Assembly: GCA_023431055.1 (NCBI GenBank)
Contig: JAEYXX010000138.1
Coordinates: 1 to 47,093, forward strand
Direction of reading: 5' to 3'
DNA: 47,093 bases
From: Pseudomonadota bacterium
GTDB taxonomy: Bacteria; Pseudomonadota; Gammaproteobacteria; Pseudomonadales; Pseudomonadaceae
Below the pieces are notes generated by a model that ran no database searches, was not told where the DNA came from, and saw nothing but the letters and a program-made list of their open reading frames with translations. Shown here in pieces: positions 1 through 11,380 of this stretch. Positions within the stretch are counted from its first letter, which is position 1. Every line of letters begins with the position of its first letter. Position numbers and translations under genes: made by a program.

Positions 1-20
1 ACAGGAAGAGGAATAGCACA

Positions 21-815
21 ATGGGTTTTCTAACCGGTAAGCGCGTACTCATCGTTGGCGTTGCCAGCAAACTGTCCATCGCCTCGGGTATCGCCGCCGC
101 CATGCACCGCGAAGGTGCCGAGCTGGCTTTCACCTACCAGAACGAGAAGCTCAAGGGCCGCGTCGAAGAGTTCGCCGCCGGCTGGGGCTCCAGCGCTGAC
201 CTGTGCTTCCCTTGCGATGTGGCCAGCGACGAGGAAATCGCCGCCGTATTCGAAGCGCTGAGCAAGAAGTGGGACGGTCTGGACTGCATCGTCCACTCGG
301 TCGGCTTCGCCCCGGGCGACCAGCTCAATGGCGACTTCACCGAAGTGACCACCCGTGAAGGCTTCAAGATCGCCCACGACATCAGCGCCTACAGCTTCGT
401 CGCCCTGGCCAAGGCCGGTCGCGAGATGATGAAGGGCCGCAACGGCAGCCTGCTCACCCTCTCCTACCTGGGTGCCGAGCGCACCATGCCCAACTACAAC
501 GTCATGGGCATGGCCAAGGCCAGCCTGGAAGCTGGCGTGCGCTACCTGGCCGGCAGCCTCGGCCCGGAAGGCACCCGCGTCAACGCCATTTCCGCCGGCC
601 CGATCCGCACCCTGGCTGCCAGCGGCATCGCCAGCTTCCGCAAGATGCTGGCGGCCAACGAGAAGCAGACCCCGCTGCGTCGCAACGTCACCATCGAGGA
701 AGTCGGCAATGCCGGCGCCTTCCTCTGCTCTGACCTGGCCTCGGGCATCAGCGGCGAGATCATGTACGTCGACGGCGGCTTCAACACCACCGCCATGGGC
801 GCCATGGAAGACTAA
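21..815 (+). CDS. fabI: Enoyl-[acyl-carrier-protein] reductase (NADH)
   Basis: Last reductive step of the type II fatty-acid elongation cycle: reduces trans-2-enoyl-ACP with NADH in the cytoplasm. The 264-aa protein has the usual FabI length and an N-terminal Rossmann fold ([18 protein letters not shown], residues 6-23). The FabI active site is visible as Tyr149, Tyr159 and Lys166 (YNVMGMAK), matching Tyr146/Tyr156/Lys163 of E. coli with a three-residue offset. The ATG is preceded by a purine-rich ribosome site (AGGAAGAGGA, positions 2-11). It lies beyond ppiD, as in other Pseudomonas, but a PLD-family gene intervenes. Identity is secure. Confidence 0.97.
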   Translation: MGFLTGKRVLIVGVASKLSIASGIAAAMHREGAELAFTYQNEKLKGRVEEFAAGWGSSADLCFPCDVASDEEIAAVFEALSKKWDGLDCIVHSVGFAPGDQLNGDFTEVTTREGFKIAHDISAYSFVALAKAGREMMKGRNGSLLTLSYLGAERTMPNYNVMGMAKASLEAGVRYLAGSLGPEGTRVNAISAGPIRTLAASGIASFRKMLAANEKQTPLRRNVTIEEVGNAGAFLCSDLASGISGEIMYVDGGFNTTAMGAMED

Positions 816-896
816 GTTGAGCTGACCCGGGCCTCGCACGCGCGACAGCAGGCGATGCCCGACACCTTCAGCACGGCGTGATCGTGGCTGAATCCA

Positions 897-930
897 CAAC
901 GCCGCACATTGCTCAGCAAGTGCGGCGTTG
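897..930 (+). terminator. Hairpin terminator after fabI
   Basis: A perfect 10-bp stem (CAACGCCGCA at 897-906 with TGCGGCGTTG at 921-930) encloses a loop that itself contains TTGC-TCA-GCAA. Only a short, interrupted T run (TCGTTT) follows. The position 80 nt after fabI and before the next start fits a transcription terminator, though the weak T tract leaves room for an RNA-stabilising role. Confidence 0.6.
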
Positions 931-1030
931 TCGTTTCCGGCGTTTAAACCGAACCGAAACGCCAACACGACTCGGCACGCTTCGACTTTGGCGTTGTCCT
1001 AGCTGGGAAGCCTGGAACCGAGATGGGTCA

Positions 1031-2578
1031 ATGATCCCGACGAACAAATGGCGAGCCTGCCTGATCTGCGCGCTATGCAGCCTGGTGCTCGGCTGCGCCC
1101 TGCCGCCGCTGGATGGCCGCACCGAGAGCCAGGCCTTCACCCAGGCCGAAACGGCCGATACCACGCTGGGGCAAGCCCTGGGCAGCGAACGCGACGCTCA
1201 CCCCGGCCTGTCCGGCATCCTCACGCTGGCGGCCGCCCGCGACGCCTTTGCCGCGCGCATGCTCCTGGTCGAAGCAGCCGAACGCAGCCTCGACATCCAG
1301 TATTACATCTGGCGCAACGACATTACCGGCACCCTGTTGCTCGATGCCCTGCTCAGAGCCGCCGAGCGCGGCGTCCGCGTCCGCCTGCTGCTGGATGACA
1401 ACGGCATCGCCGGCCTCGATCGAACCCTGAGCACACTCGACCGTCACCCCAACATCGAGGTGCGCCTGTTCAACCCCTTCTCCCTGCGAAAGGCCAAGGT
1501 GCTGGGTTATCTCACCCACTTCCCCCGCGCCAACCGGCGCATGCACAACAAGTCCTTCACCGTGGACAACCAGGCCACCATCATCGGTGGACGCAATATC
1601 GGCGACGAATACTTCGACGCCAGCGAGGGCGTGCTCTTCGCCGACCTCGACGTTCTGGCCATCGGCCCGGTCGTGGCCGATACCTCGGCCGATTTCGACC
1701 GCTACTGGGCCAGCGACTCCAGCTACCCGCTGGAGTTGATCGTGCCCGCCAGCCGGAACACTGCACAGCCCCTGCACGATCTCGCAGCTGAGCTTTCCAG
1801 CTCGCCTGCGGCCAGCGGTTACGTGAAGACCCTGCAGGAAAGCGAGTTCATCCAGCGCCTGCTGAACAAGAACCTGAGTTTCGAATGGAGCGAGACCATA
1901 CTGGTCAGCGATGATCCTGCCAAGGGCCTTGGCAAGGCCAGTGACGGTGAACTGCTGATCAGCCACCTGGGCGAAATGCTCGACATCCCCGAATCACGGG
2001 TCGACCTGGTCTCCCCCTACTTCGTCACCACGCAAACCGGCGTCGATATCTTTACCGGCCTGGTTCAGCGCGGTGTTGAAGTGCGCATCCTGACCAATGC
2101 GTTGGAAGCAACGGACGTGACACCCGTACACGCCGGCTACGCCAAACGCCGGCGCGCCCTGCTCGAAGGCGGCGTCAAACTCTATGAAATGCGTCTGGGT
2201 GCGGACGACGAAGGCCACCGGGAGAAAGCCGGCCCATTCGGCAGCTCCGGCTCGAGCCTGCACGCCAAGACCTTCGCCCTCGATGGCCAGCGAGTATTCA
2301 TCGGCTCATTCAACTTCGATCCACGCTCTGCCAGCCTCAATACGGAGATGGGTTTTCTTATCGAAAGCCCGACACTGGCGGCAGCGATCGGCCATGCCTT
2401 CGAAAGCGATATCCCGGCCAATGCCTACGAACTGCGCCTGGACGAACACGACCGAATCTACTGGCTGCAGCGCGTGGATGGTGAGCAAAAGCGATTCGAT
2501 AGCGAGCCCGGCACGGGACTGCTCAAACGCCTGGGCATTCATCTGCTTTCGTGGTTACCCATCGAATGGTTGTTATGA
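1031..2578 (+). CDS. Phospholipase D-family lipoprotein (cardiolipin synthase-like)
   Basis: A 515-aa phospholipase D-superfamily protein with two HKD motifs: H172-x-K174-x4-D179 (RMHNKSFTVD) and H411-x-K413-x4-D418 (SLHAKTFALD), each followed by the usual GG/GS-x-N-x-D segment. The superfamily catalyses phosphatidyl transfer or hydrolysis. The chosen ATG gives a lipoprotein signal peptide (basic start, hydrophobic core, lipobox LVLGC with Cys22), so the mature protein is probably membrane-anchored outside the cytoplasm. The reading frame stays open upstream to a GTG at 878, but that start would bury the signal peptide. The substrate cannot be told from sequence; cardiolipin synthesis is one option. 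Confidence 0.85.
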   Translation: MIPTNKWRACLICALCSLVLGCALPPLDGRTESQAFTQAETADTTLGQALGSERDAHPGLSGILTLAAARDAFAARMLLVEAAERSLDIQYYIWRNDITGTLLLDALLRAAERGVRVRLLLDDNGIAGLDRTLSTLDRHPNIEVRLFNPFSLRKAKVLGYLTHFPRANRRMHNKSFTVDNQATIIGGRNIGDEYFDASEGVLFADLDVLAIGPVVADTSADFDRYWASDSSYPLELIVPASRNTAQPLHDLAAELSSSPAASGYVKTLQESEFIQRLLNKNLSFEWSETILVSDDPAKGLGKASDGELLISHLGEMLDIPESRVDLVSPYFVTTQTGVDIFTGLVQRGVEVRILTNALEATDVTPVHAGYAKRRRALLEGGVKLYEMRLGADDEGHREKAGPFGSSGSSLHAKTFALDGQRVFIGSFNFDPRSASLNTEMGFLIESPTLAAAIGHAFESDIPANAYELRLDEHDRIYWLQRVDGEQKRFDSEPGTGLLKRLGIHLLSWLPIEWLL

Positions 2579-2587
2579 CCCATAAAT

Positions 2588-2616
2588 GAGAAAGCCCCGC
2601 ACCAGGCGGGGCTCTC
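2588..2616. terminator. Bidirectional terminator between PLD gene and ppiD
   Basis: AGCCCCGC (2593-2600) pairs with GCGGGGCT (2606-2613) around a 5-nt loop, with further GAG/CTC flanking complementarity. It lies between two convergent genes whose stop codons are about 55 nt apart, so it can serve both. T tracts are short on either side. Confidence 0.65.
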
Positions 2617-2632
2617 CAGTAGCGGGCAGCGA

Positions 2633-4480
2633 TCAGAACCGCTCGATGTCCGCCTTGGCTTCCAGCTGCTTGCGCAGCGCCGCGAAGTCCTGCTGGCCGG
2701 CGCGCGAGGCGAGGAAGTTGCGGTACATGGCAAGCTCTTCGTCCGCCAGCGCCTCTTCCGGCACGTTCACGCCCTCGAGACGCAGCACGACGTAGTCGCC
2801 ATTGTTCAGCGTCACACCGGCAAAGGTCGGCTCACCCGCCTTGGCAGGCTTGGGCATGCGGAACAGTGCCTGCAGTACCTTGGGCTCGACGCCATCCTGG
2901 CTGCGAGTCGCGGCCTCCTGGACCTGCCAGTTGGCAGTAGCTGCCTCGCCAGCCTCGGCGGCAGCCAGCTGCTTCTCACCTTCGGCCTTTGCGGCAGCTG
3001 CGGCGCGCTCCTGCTGCAGATGAGCGCGAATGCTCTCGGCAACCTGCTCCAGCGGCAACTGCTCGGGCTTGTTGTGCTCTTTCACACGCACGACCACCAC
3101 AGTGCTCGGGTCCAGCTCAATGGTCGAGCTGTTGGTACCGTCTTCCAGCACCTCGGGGCTGAATGCAGCCTGCAGTACCTGACGATTGGCGGTGATGCCG
3201 GTAGCGCCGCCTTCACGACCGAAGGCTTCGCTGGTCTTGACCTGGAGCCCCAGCTCTTGAGCCGGCTGAGCCAGATCCGATGCTTCGAACGCAGCGTCTT
3301 CCAGTTGCTTGGTGGCTTCGACGAAACGCTGTTCGACCTGCTGGGCCTTGAAGTCACGCGCCAGCTTGTCCCTGAGACTGTCGAAACTCGGCACTTCCGG
3401 GGCCTGAACCCCCAACAGCTTGATCAGGTGCCAGCCGAACTCGGTCTTCACCGGCTCGGACACCTGGCCCTGCTGCAGCGCATACAGCGCTTCCTCGAAG
3501 GCCGGGTCGTATACACCGGGACCGGCGTAGCCAAGATCACCACCGTCGGCGGCAGAGCCCGGATCCTGCGAGAACTCCTTGGCCAGCGCAGCGAAATCTT
3601 CGCCCGCATCGACACGCTTCTTGATCCCCTCGATCTTGCTGCGCGCGGCTTCGTCATCGCCCTCGATCAGAATGTGGGCAGCCTGACGCTGCTCGGCCAG
3701 GTTGGCGATTTCGCTCTCGTACAGTGGCTTGAGATCCTCATCGCTGACTTCGACCTGATCGAAGAAGCTGTCCTTGTCCAGCTGAACGTACTCCAGCACC
3801 ACCTGCTCGGGGCTCATGAACTCGCTGGCGTGCTCATCGTAGTAGGCCTGAACATCGCTGTCGCTCAGTTCGATCGCAGCCGGATCGGCCTTGATCGAGA
3901 GGCTGGCGAAATCGCGGGTCTGACGCTCGAGGTTGGCGAACGCACGCGCCTCCTGCTCGGTGACGAAGCTGCTGGCACCGATACCGGCACGCAGCTGGCC
4001 GATCAGCATTTCCTCTTCCAGCATCTGGCGGAACTGCAGGCGGGTGTAGCCCATCTGGCGGATGACCTGATCGAAGCGCGCAGCATCGAAGCGGCCATCT
4101 ACCTGGAATTCGGGGGTCTGCAGGATCACCTGATCCAGCGAGCCTTGCGAGAAGGCGAAATGAGCGTCGCCCGCCGCCTGCAGCAGCAGTTTGCGCTCGA
4201 TAAGGCCCTTGAGCGAAGCCTCGCGCAGCAGTTTGTCATCCAGCAGTGAGGCATCGAAATCGCGGCCCAGCTGCTGCAGCAGCTGACGGCGCTGCATCTC
4301 GACGGCCTGGTTGAGCTCATTGAGGGTAATGGTGTCACCGTTCACATCAGCCGCATTGTTGCGGTTGCTGGTACCTGTGACGATGGCTTCGAAACCGGTG
4401 AAGGCCATCAGCATCACGATGAGGCCGATGATGATTTTGGCAATCCAACCGCGTGAATTGTCCCTGATGTTTTGCAGCAT
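2633..4480 (-). CDS. ppiD: Periplasmic folding chaperone PpiD (SurA-N and parvulin domains)
   Basis: Membrane-anchored periplasmic chaperone that helps newly exported proteins fold near the SecYEG exit. The 615-aa protein begins MLQNIRDNSRG and has one N-terminal membrane helix (about residues 13-35, IIIGLIVMLMAFTGFEAIV). A SurA-N-like region follows, then a parvulin domain at roughly 262-357 (AAHILIEG ... FGWHLIKLLG). Homologues share the MLQNIRD start, so the ATG at 4480, with GGGGGAAGC ahead of it, is preferred over one ten codons upstream. PpiD parvulin domains are usually catalytically poor; activity cannot be judged here. hupB is immediately upstream, with a terminator between them. Confidence 0.93.
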   Translation of the reverse strand: MLQNIRDNSRGWIAKIIIGLIVMLMAFTGFEAIVTGTSNRNNAADVNGDTITLNELNQAVEMQRRQLLQQLGRDFDASLLDDKLLREASLKGLIERKLLLQAAGDAHFAFSQGSLDQVILQTPEFQVDGRFDAARFDQVIRQMGYTRLQFRQMLEEEMLIGQLRAGIGASSFVTEQEARAFANLERQTRDFASLSIKADPAAIELSDSDVQAYYDEHASEFMSPEQVVLEYVQLDKDSFFDQVEVSDEDLKPLYESEIANLAEQRQAAHILIEGDDEAARSKIEGIKKRVDAGEDFAALAKEFSQDPGSAADGGDLGYAGPGVYDPAFEEALYALQQGQVSEPVKTEFGWHLIKLLGVQAPEVPSFDSLRDKLARDFKAQQVEQRFVEATKQLEDAAFEASDLAQPAQELGLQVKTSEAFGREGGATGITANRQVLQAAFSPEVLEDGTNSSTIELDPSTVVVVRVKEHNKPEQLPLEQVAESIRAHLQQERAAAAAKAEGEKQLAAAEAGEAATANWQVQEAATRSQDGVEPKVLQALFRMPKPAKAGEPTFAGVTLNNGDYVVLRLEGVNVPEEALADEELAMYRNFLASRAGQQDFAALRKQLEAKADIERF

Positions 4481-4545
4481 GCTTCCCCCAGAACGACTGT
4501 ACAAAGTCACCAGCCGCGCAGTGTGGGTAATGTCCAGATAGAAGA

Positions 4546-4569
4546 AAGGCGCATCCTTGGATGCGCCTT
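4546..4569 (-). terminator. Terminator of hupB
   Basis: A perfect 11-bp inverted repeat (AAGGCGCATCC at 4546-4556, GGATGCGCCTT at 4559-4569), followed on the - strand by TTTCTTCTAT. It lies about 100 nt past the hupB stop and ahead of ppiD. Confidence 0.8.
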
Positions 4570-4674
4570 CTCGTAACGCGTTAAGCGGTCAGTGCAGAAA
4601 AGTCTCCGACTCCCTGCTCTGCCCCCTAACAGCCGCCAGACAGAGCCCGGCGGCGAGGCAAACCCGGAAGACGC

Positions 4675-4947
4675 TTAGTTGACGGCGTCTTTCAGAGCCT
4701 TGCCAGCTTTGAAGCCCGGGATCTTGGCAGCAGCGATGCTGATCGGCTTGCCGGTCTGCGGGTTGCGGCCAGTGCGAGCAGCACGCTCTTTGACAGCGAA
4801 GGTGCCGAAGCCAACCAGTACGACGGAATCACCAGCCTTCAGAGCGCCAGTGACGGATTCAATCACTGCATCCAGCGCGCGGCCAGCAACAGCTTTCGGG
4901 ATATCAGCAGATGCAGCGATAGCATCGATCAGTTCCGACTTGTTCAC
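4675..4947 (-). CDS. hupB: DNA-binding protein HU-beta
   Basis: Small nucleoid-associated protein that bends DNA as a dimer. The 90-aa length and sequence are typical of [13 protein letters not shown] at the start, the [18 protein letters not shown] signature (about residues 46-63) leading into the DNA-binding arm, and a C-terminal helix. The start codon is GTG, with GGGGA about 8 nt upstream. It stands alone between lon and ppiD, with its own promoter (see 5040-5069) and terminator (4546-4569), which fits high independent expression. Confidence 0.97.
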   Translation of the reverse strand: MNKSELIDAIAASADIPKAVAGRALDAVIESVTGALKAGDSVVLVGFGTFAVKERAARTGRNPQTGKPISIAAAKIPGFKAGKALKDAVN

Positions 4948-5039
4948 TCTAAGTCCCCTTATTTCTGTTGAGTTTGTTTCTTGATTTTTAGTGTAAGCAA
5001 AGCGGGTGCTGGATGGCCTGCCGACACAATAAAAGCCGC

Positions 5040-5069
5040 TTTATAACAAGGGCTCAAAAATTGTGTCAA
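5040..5069 (-). promoter_or_regulatory. Sigma70 promoter of hupB
   Basis: On the - strand a consensus -35 TTGACA (5064-5069) is followed after 17 or 18 nt by TTATAA or TATAAA (5046-5040). It lies just past the lon stop codon, with a leader of about 90 nt to hupB. Confidence 0.75.
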
Positions 5070-5082
5070 GGAAGCCCCCCGG

Positions 5083-7479
<2,397 letters not shown>

Positions 7480-7540
7480 GATTTCGGCTCAGCGGCGGCC
7501 ATAAGGCCGTAAACAGGCGGGATTACCCTTGGCTTTTAAG

Positions 7541-7567
7541 ATGGGGGTAGCTCCCGCAAAAAACAAG
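7541..7567 (-). promoter_or_regulatory. Probable sigma32 (heat-shock) promoter of lon
   Basis: On the - strand, CTTGTTT (7567-7561) and CCCCATCT (ending near 7539) are separated by about 15 nt. This resembles the RpoH consensus CTTGAA-N13-17-CCCCAT-T known from heat-shock genes. The distance to the lon ATG is about 60 nt. Confidence 0.65.
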
Positions 7568-7585
7568 CGCAATGTCCATAAAAGC

Positions 7586-7608
7586 GAAGGGGCCCAAAGG
7601 GCCCCTTC
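7586..7608 (-). terminator. Terminator of clpX
   Basis: A perfect 10-bp stem (GAAGGGGCCC at 7586-7595, GGGCCCCTTC at 7599-7608) with a 3-nt loop, followed on the - strand by GCTTTTATGG. It lies 20-40 nt past the clpX stop, upstream of the lon promoter. Confidence 0.75.
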
Positions 7609-7628
7609 TTTGCATCGTGTAACAGCCG

Positions 7629-8909
7629 TCAGGCGTCTGGCGCGGCCTTCGCCGGCGGCTCGCTGTTCTCGTAGATCAACAGCGGCTTGGAGGTGCCCTC
7701 AATGACGCTCTCGTCGATCACCACCTTGCTCACGTCCTGCTGGGACGGGATCTCGTACATGGTGTCGAGCAGAATGCCCTCGAGGATAGAACGGAGGCCA
7801 CGTGCACCGGTCTTGCGCTCCAGCGCCTTCTGCGCCACGGATTTCAGCGCATCGGAGCGGAACTCCAGGTCCACACCTTCCATCTCGAACAGCTTGGCGT
7901 ACTGCTTGGTCAGCGCGTTTTTCGGCTCGGTGAGTATCTGTACCAGAGCTGCTTCGTCCAACTCTTCCAGGGTCGCAATCACCGGCAGGCGACCGACGAA
8001 CTCGGGAATCAGGCCGAACTTGACCAGATCGTCCGGCTCGACTTCGCGCAGCGACTCGCCGATCTTCTTGCCTTCCTGCTTGCTGCGCACTTCCGCACCG
8101 AAACCGATGCCGCCCTTGGTGGAGCGCGCCTGGATGACCTTCTCCAGACCGGCGAATGCACCGCCGCAGATGAACAGGATGTTGCGCGTGTCGACCTGCA
8201 GGAATTCCTGCTGCGGATGCTTGCGCCCGCCTTGCGGAGGAACCGAGGCAACAGTACCTTCGATCAGCTTGAGCAGCGCCTGCTGCACGCCCTCGCCCGA
8301 TACGTCACGGGTGATGGACGGGTTGTCGGACTTGCGCGAGATCTTGTCGATTTCGTCGATGTAGACGATACCCATCTGGGCCTTCTCGACATCGTAATCG
8401 CACTTCTGCAACAGCTTTTGAATGATGTTCTCGACGTCCTCACCCACGTAACCGGCCTCGGTCAGGGTGGTGGCATCGGCAATGGTGAACGGCACGTTGA
8501 GCAGGCGCGCCAGCGTTTCGGCCAGCAGCGTCTTACCCGAACCGGTTGGACCGATCAGCAGGATATTGCTCTTGCCCAGCTCGACATCGTCTTTCTTGTC
8601 GCGCTGATTGAGACGCTTGTAGTGGTTGTACACCGCTACCGACAGCACCTTCTTGGCGCGCTCCTGGCCGATCACGTACTGATCGAGGATGGCGCTGATT
8701 TCCTTGGGTGCCGGGAGTTTGTGCGCGCTGCTCTCGGCCTGGGCTTCCTGCACCTCCTCGCGGATGATGTCGTTGCACAGGTCGACGCATTCGTCGCAGA
8801 TGAAGACGGAAGGACCGGCGATCAACTTGCGCACTTCGTGCTGGCTTTTGCCGCAGAAGGAGCAATAAAGCAGTTTGCCGTTGTCCTCACCGTTACGGGT
8901 GTCAGTCAT
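7629..8909 (-). CDS. clpX: ATP-dependent Clp protease ATP-binding subunit ClpX
   Basis: AAA+ unfoldase that recognises tagged substrates and feeds them to ClpP. The 426-aa protein has the N-terminal zinc-binding domain (Cys16, Cys19, Cys38, Cys41), Walker A GPTGSGKT at 120-127, Walker [11 protein letters not shown] and the conserved ENIIQKLLQ segment. The start [16 protein letters not shown] is chosen over one 15 codons upstream because it is the usual ClpX N-terminus. It lies about 107 nt downstream of clpP on the same strand, the standard clpP-clpX pairing. Confidence 0.97.
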   Translation of the reverse strand: MTDTRNGEDNGKLLYCSFCGKSQHEVRKLIAGPSVFICDECVDLCNDIIREEVQEAQAESSAHKLPAPKEISAILDQYVIGQERAKKVLSVAVYNHYKRLNQRDKKDDVELGKSNILLIGPTGSGKTLLAETLARLLNVPFTIADATTLTEAGYVGEDVENIIQKLLQKCDYDVEKAQMGIVYIDEIDKISRKSDNPSITRDVSGEGVQQALLKLIEGTVASVPPQGGRKHPQQEFLQVDTRNILFICGGAFAGLEKVIQARSTKGGIGFGAEVRSKQEGKKIGESLREVEPDDLVKFGLIPEFVGRLPVIATLEELDEAALVQILTEPKNALTKQYAKLFEMEGVDLEFRSDALKSVAQKALERKTGARGLRSILEGILLDTMYEIPSQQDVSKVVIDESVIEGTSKPLLIYENSEPPAKAAPDA

Positions 8910-9016
8910 TCGATCAATCCAATACGGTAGGCTTGAAACACAAGATGAAGGCAAATGCGGGCATTTTCAAGGGCGCAAGTCGCGTCAGTGAAGGATGCCC
9001 GCAGCCGGTACCTCAT

Positions 9017-9658
9017 CTAGACCGGCATTTGACGCTTTTCGTGGACGGCATCGACGATGCCGTACTCCACGGCGCGCGAAGCGCTCATGAAATTGTCGCG
9101 ATTGGTATCGCGCTCGATGGTCTCCAGGCTCTGACCGGTGTGATGAGCCAGCAGTTCGTTCAGACGCTCACGGATGAAGAGGATTTCCTTGGCATGGATC
9201 TCGATGTCCGAAGCCTGACCCTGGAAGCCGCCCAGCGGCTGGTGAATCATCACGCGCGAGTTCGGCAGGCAGAAACGCTTGCCCTTGGCGCCGCCAGCCA
9301 GCAGGAATGCACCCATGCTGCAGGCCTGGCCGATGCAGGTAGTGGAGACATCCGCCTTGATGAATTGCATGGTGTCGTAGATCGCCATGCCGGCAGTGAC
9401 CGAGCCACCCGGGGAGTTGATGTACAGGTGGATGTCCTTGTCCGGGTTCTCTGCTTCCAGGAACAGCAACTGGGCGCAGATCAGGTTGGCCATGTAGTCC
9501 TCGACCTGGCCGACCAGGAAGATCACACGCTCCTTGAGCAGGCGCGAGTAGATGTCATAGGCACGCTCGCCACGAGCGGACTGCTCGATGACCATCGGCA
9601 CCAGGCCGCCAGCGGCCTGGATTTCAGGCATGTTTTGCATAAAAGGATTGCGGGACAT
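9017..9658 (-). CDS. clpP: ATP-dependent Clp protease proteolytic subunit
   Basis: Serine peptidase forming the tetradecameric chamber used by ClpX and ClpA. At 213 aa it has normal length. The catalytic triad is Ser114 (GQACSMGAF), His139 (MIHQPLGG) and Asp188 (ERDTNRD), each three residues later than in E. coli because of a slightly longer propeptide. It is followed by clpX and preceded by tig with a terminator between, matching the conserved tig-clpP-clpX order. Confidence 0.97.
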   Translation of the reverse strand: MSRNPFMQNMPEIQAAGGLVPMVIEQSARGERAYDIYSRLLKERVIFLVGQVEDYMANLICAQLLFLEAENPDKDIHLYINSPGGSVTAGMAIYDTMQFIKADVSTTCIGQACSMGAFLLAGGAKGKRFCLPNSRVMIHQPLGGFQGQASDIEIHAKEILFIRERLNELLAHHTGQSLETIERDTNRDNFMSASRAVEYGIVDAVHEKRQMPV

Positions 9659-9698
9659 GTCTTGCGCTCACTCCCTAATAGTCATGTCTCAAATACGC

Positions 9699-9724
9699 AT
9701 AAGCCAGCACTGAGGCTGGCTTAT
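9699..9724 (-). terminator. Terminator of tig
   Basis: A perfect 10-bp stem (ATAAGCCAGC at 9699-9708, GCTGGCTTAT at 9715-9724) with a 6-nt loop, about 30 nt past the tig stop. The T tract after it is poor (GCGTATTTGAG), so termination may be partial and some read-through into clpP possible. Confidence 0.6.
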
Positions 9725-9752
9725 GGTGGTGTACTCGAACGAGGTTGCCAGG

Positions 9753-11063
9753 TCAGTCGGCTTTAGGAGCTTCCGCCGGCTTGACTGCGTCTTCGTAGGA
9801 AACCGCTTTGTCGGTCACGTTGGCCTTCTGCAGAACAGTATCTACAACTTGCTCTTCCAGTACAACCGAACGCACTTCGTTCATCTGCTGGTCGTTCTTG
9901 TAATACCAGGCCACGACCTGCTCGGGCTCCTGATAAGCCGAAGCCATTTCTTCGATCAGCTCGCGCACGCGGGCTTCGTCAGGCTTCAGGTCGAACTGCT
10001 TGACCACCTCGGCGACGATCAGACCCAGCACCACGCGACGCTTGGCCTGCTCTTCGAACAGTTCGGCAGGCAGCTGGTCAGGCTTGATGTTGCCACCGAA
10101 CTGCTGAACGGCCTGCACGCGCAGACGGTTCACTTCGTTGCCGATCAGCGCCTTCGGCACTTCGACCGGGTTGGCAGCCAGCAGGCCGTCCATTACCTGA
10201 TTCTTGACCTTGGACTTGATGGCCTGACGCAGTTCGCGCTCCATGTTCTTGCGAACTTCGGCGCGGAAGCCTTCCAGACCGCCTTCCTTGATGCCGAACA
10301 GAGCGAAGAATTCGTCGTTCAGCTCAGGCAGTTGCGGGGCGGAAACGCTGTTGACGGTAACAGTGAACTCAGCGGTTTTGCCGGCCAGGTCGAGATTCTG
10401 GTAGTCCTCGGGGAAGGTCGGGTTGATCACGCGCTCTTCACCAGCCTTGGCGCCAACCAGGGCATCTTCGAAGCCCGGGATCATGCGGCCGGAGCCCAGT
10501 ACCAGCTGGGTGCCCTTGGCGCTGCCGCCAGCGAAGGCTTCGCCGTCGATCTTGCCGACGAAGTCGATGTTCAGCTGGTCGCCATTCTCGGCAGCACGCT
10601 CGACAGCCTCGAAACGGGTGTTCTGCTTGCGCAGGATGTCCAGCATGTTGTCGACGTCGCTGTCGGCCACGTCAGCCTGCAGACGCTCGATGGCGATGGA
10701 GTCGAAGCCGGTAACCTCGAACTCGGGGAATACTTCAAAAGTGGCGACGTATTCCAGGTCCTTGCCCTTCTCGAAGGACTTCGGCTCGACAGCCGGAGCA
10801 CCGGCCGGGTTCAGCTTCTGCTCGACCACGGCTTCGTAGAAGGTAGCCTGGATCAGGTCACCCAGCGCTTCCTGACGAGCGGCGTCTTCGTAACGCTGAC
10901 GGATAACGCTCATCGGCACCTTGCCAGGACGGAAGCCAGGAACCTTGGCACGACGGGCAGTCTGCTGCAGACGCTTGTTGACTTCGGTCTCGATGCGCTC
11001 GACGGGGACGCCGACGGTCATGCGGCGCTCAAGAGCAGAAGTGCTTTCAACAGAAACTTGCAT
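9753..11063 (-). CDS. tig: Trigger factor
   Basis: Ribosome-bound chaperone with peptidyl-prolyl isomerase activity that shields nascent chains. At 436 aa it has the usual three-part build: an N-terminal ribosome-binding domain with the signature GFRPGK (43-48), an FKBP-type PPIase domain (about 160-246, [14 protein letters not shown] onward), and a helical C-terminal chaperone domain. The start MQVSVEST is the family start; an in-frame ATG 21 codons upstream has no support. In the ancestral chromosome the tRNA-Leu gene would lie directly upstream; the prophage now separates them. Confidence 0.96.
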   Translation of the reverse strand: MQVSVESTSALERRMTVGVPVERIETEVNKRLQQTARRAKVPGFRPGKVPMSVIRQRYEDAARQEALGDLIQATFYEAVVEQKLNPAGAPAVEPKSFEKGKDLEYVATFEVFPEFEVTGFDSIAIERLQADVADSDVDNMLDILRKQNTRFEAVERAAENGDQLNIDFVGKIDGEAFAGGSAKGTQLVLGSGRMIPGFEDALVGAKAGEERVINPTFPEDYQNLDLAGKTAEFTVTVNSVSAPQLPELNDEFFALFGIKEGGLEGFRAEVRKNMERELRQAIKSKVKNQVMDGLLAANPVEVPKALIGNEVNRLRVQAVQQFGGNIKPDQLPAELFEEQAKRRVVLGLIVAEVVKQFDLKPDEARVRELIEEMASAYQEPEQVVAWYYKNDQQMNEVRSVVLEEQVVDTVLQKANVTDKAVSYEDAVKPAEAPKAD

Positions 11064-11089
11064 GGATATTCCTCGTTGCACAGACAAAA

Positions 11090-11105
11090 GCCGGCTCGAA
11101 CCGGC
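11090..11105 (-). terminator. Hairpin upstream of tig (tRNA operon terminator or leader hairpin)
   Basis: On the - strand GCCGG-TTCGAG-CCGGC is followed by TTTTG. In the uninterrupted chromosome it would close the tRNA-Arg/His/Leu transcript. It also lies between a candidate tig promoter and tig, so it could act in the tig leader. Integration has cut it off from the tRNA genes. Confidence 0.5.
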
Positions 11106-11124
11106 CCCGAATTCAAGGCCAAGC

Positions 11125-11153
11125 ATTCTAGAGGGTCAATATTAAGAAGTCAC
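11125..11153 (-). promoter_or_regulatory. Candidate tig promoter
   Basis: On the - strand GTGACT (11153-11148) and TAGAAT (11130-11125) are 17 nt apart. The site is on the host side of attL, so the prophage does not separate it from tig. The -35 is a weak match. Confidence 0.4.
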
Positions 11154-11189
11154 CCTAGAAGCAGGCGGCAATGCGGGGGGATTTGTAAG

Positions 11190-11216
11190 ATGGTGCGGAC
11201 GGAGAGACTCGAACTC
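11190..11216. other. attL core (27-bp direct repeat)
   Basis: Identical over 27 bp to 46419-46445, covering the CCA end, the acceptor 3' strand and most of the T arm of tRNA-Leu. Beyond it the left copy diverges from the tRNA, so this is the original chromosomal 3' end displaced by integration. Confidence 0.9.
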
Positions 11217-11286
11217 ACCACTACCCCCGCGAATAGCCTGGAGGCCTTGATTCACGTGATTGGTTGCGCGTGTGTGAGCGTGAATC

Positions 11287-11305
11287 TGTTCCCAGCTTGT
11301 TCCCA
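11287..11305 (+). repeat. TGTTCCCA direct repeats (candidate integrase arm sites)
   Basis: TGTTCCCA occurs at 11287-11294 and 11298-11305, one helical turn apart. The same octamer recurs near the other end at 46354-46361, with a related ATTCCCA at 46344-46350. Direct repeats flanking both att cores are what arm-type integrase sites look like; the assignment is inference. Confidence 0.45.
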
Positions 11306-11313
11306 TTGAGAAC
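11299..11313. promoter_or_regulatory. Quasi-palindromic operator-like site, copy 1
   Basis: GTTCCC-ATT-GAGAAC. Its reverse complement has the same two six-base arms as GTTCTC-GTT-GGGAAC at 34754-34768 beside the repressor gene. One protein binding both places would link the att region with the immunity region, as Cox does in P2. Confidence 0.45.
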
Positions 11314-11380
11314 GAGTATGCGAGCCCAACACAGCAGGGGGCGGGATTCTACACGGTTTTATGTTGAGGCAAAGGAAAAA

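Noticed and set aside
878..1030. 51-codon N-terminal extension of the PLD gene from a GTG
   Set aside because: It would start inside the fabI terminator hairpin region and would hide a clear lipoprotein signal peptide.
3020..4249. 409-codon + strand frame opposite ppiD
   Set aside because: Antisense shadow; PpiD domains are clear on the other strand.
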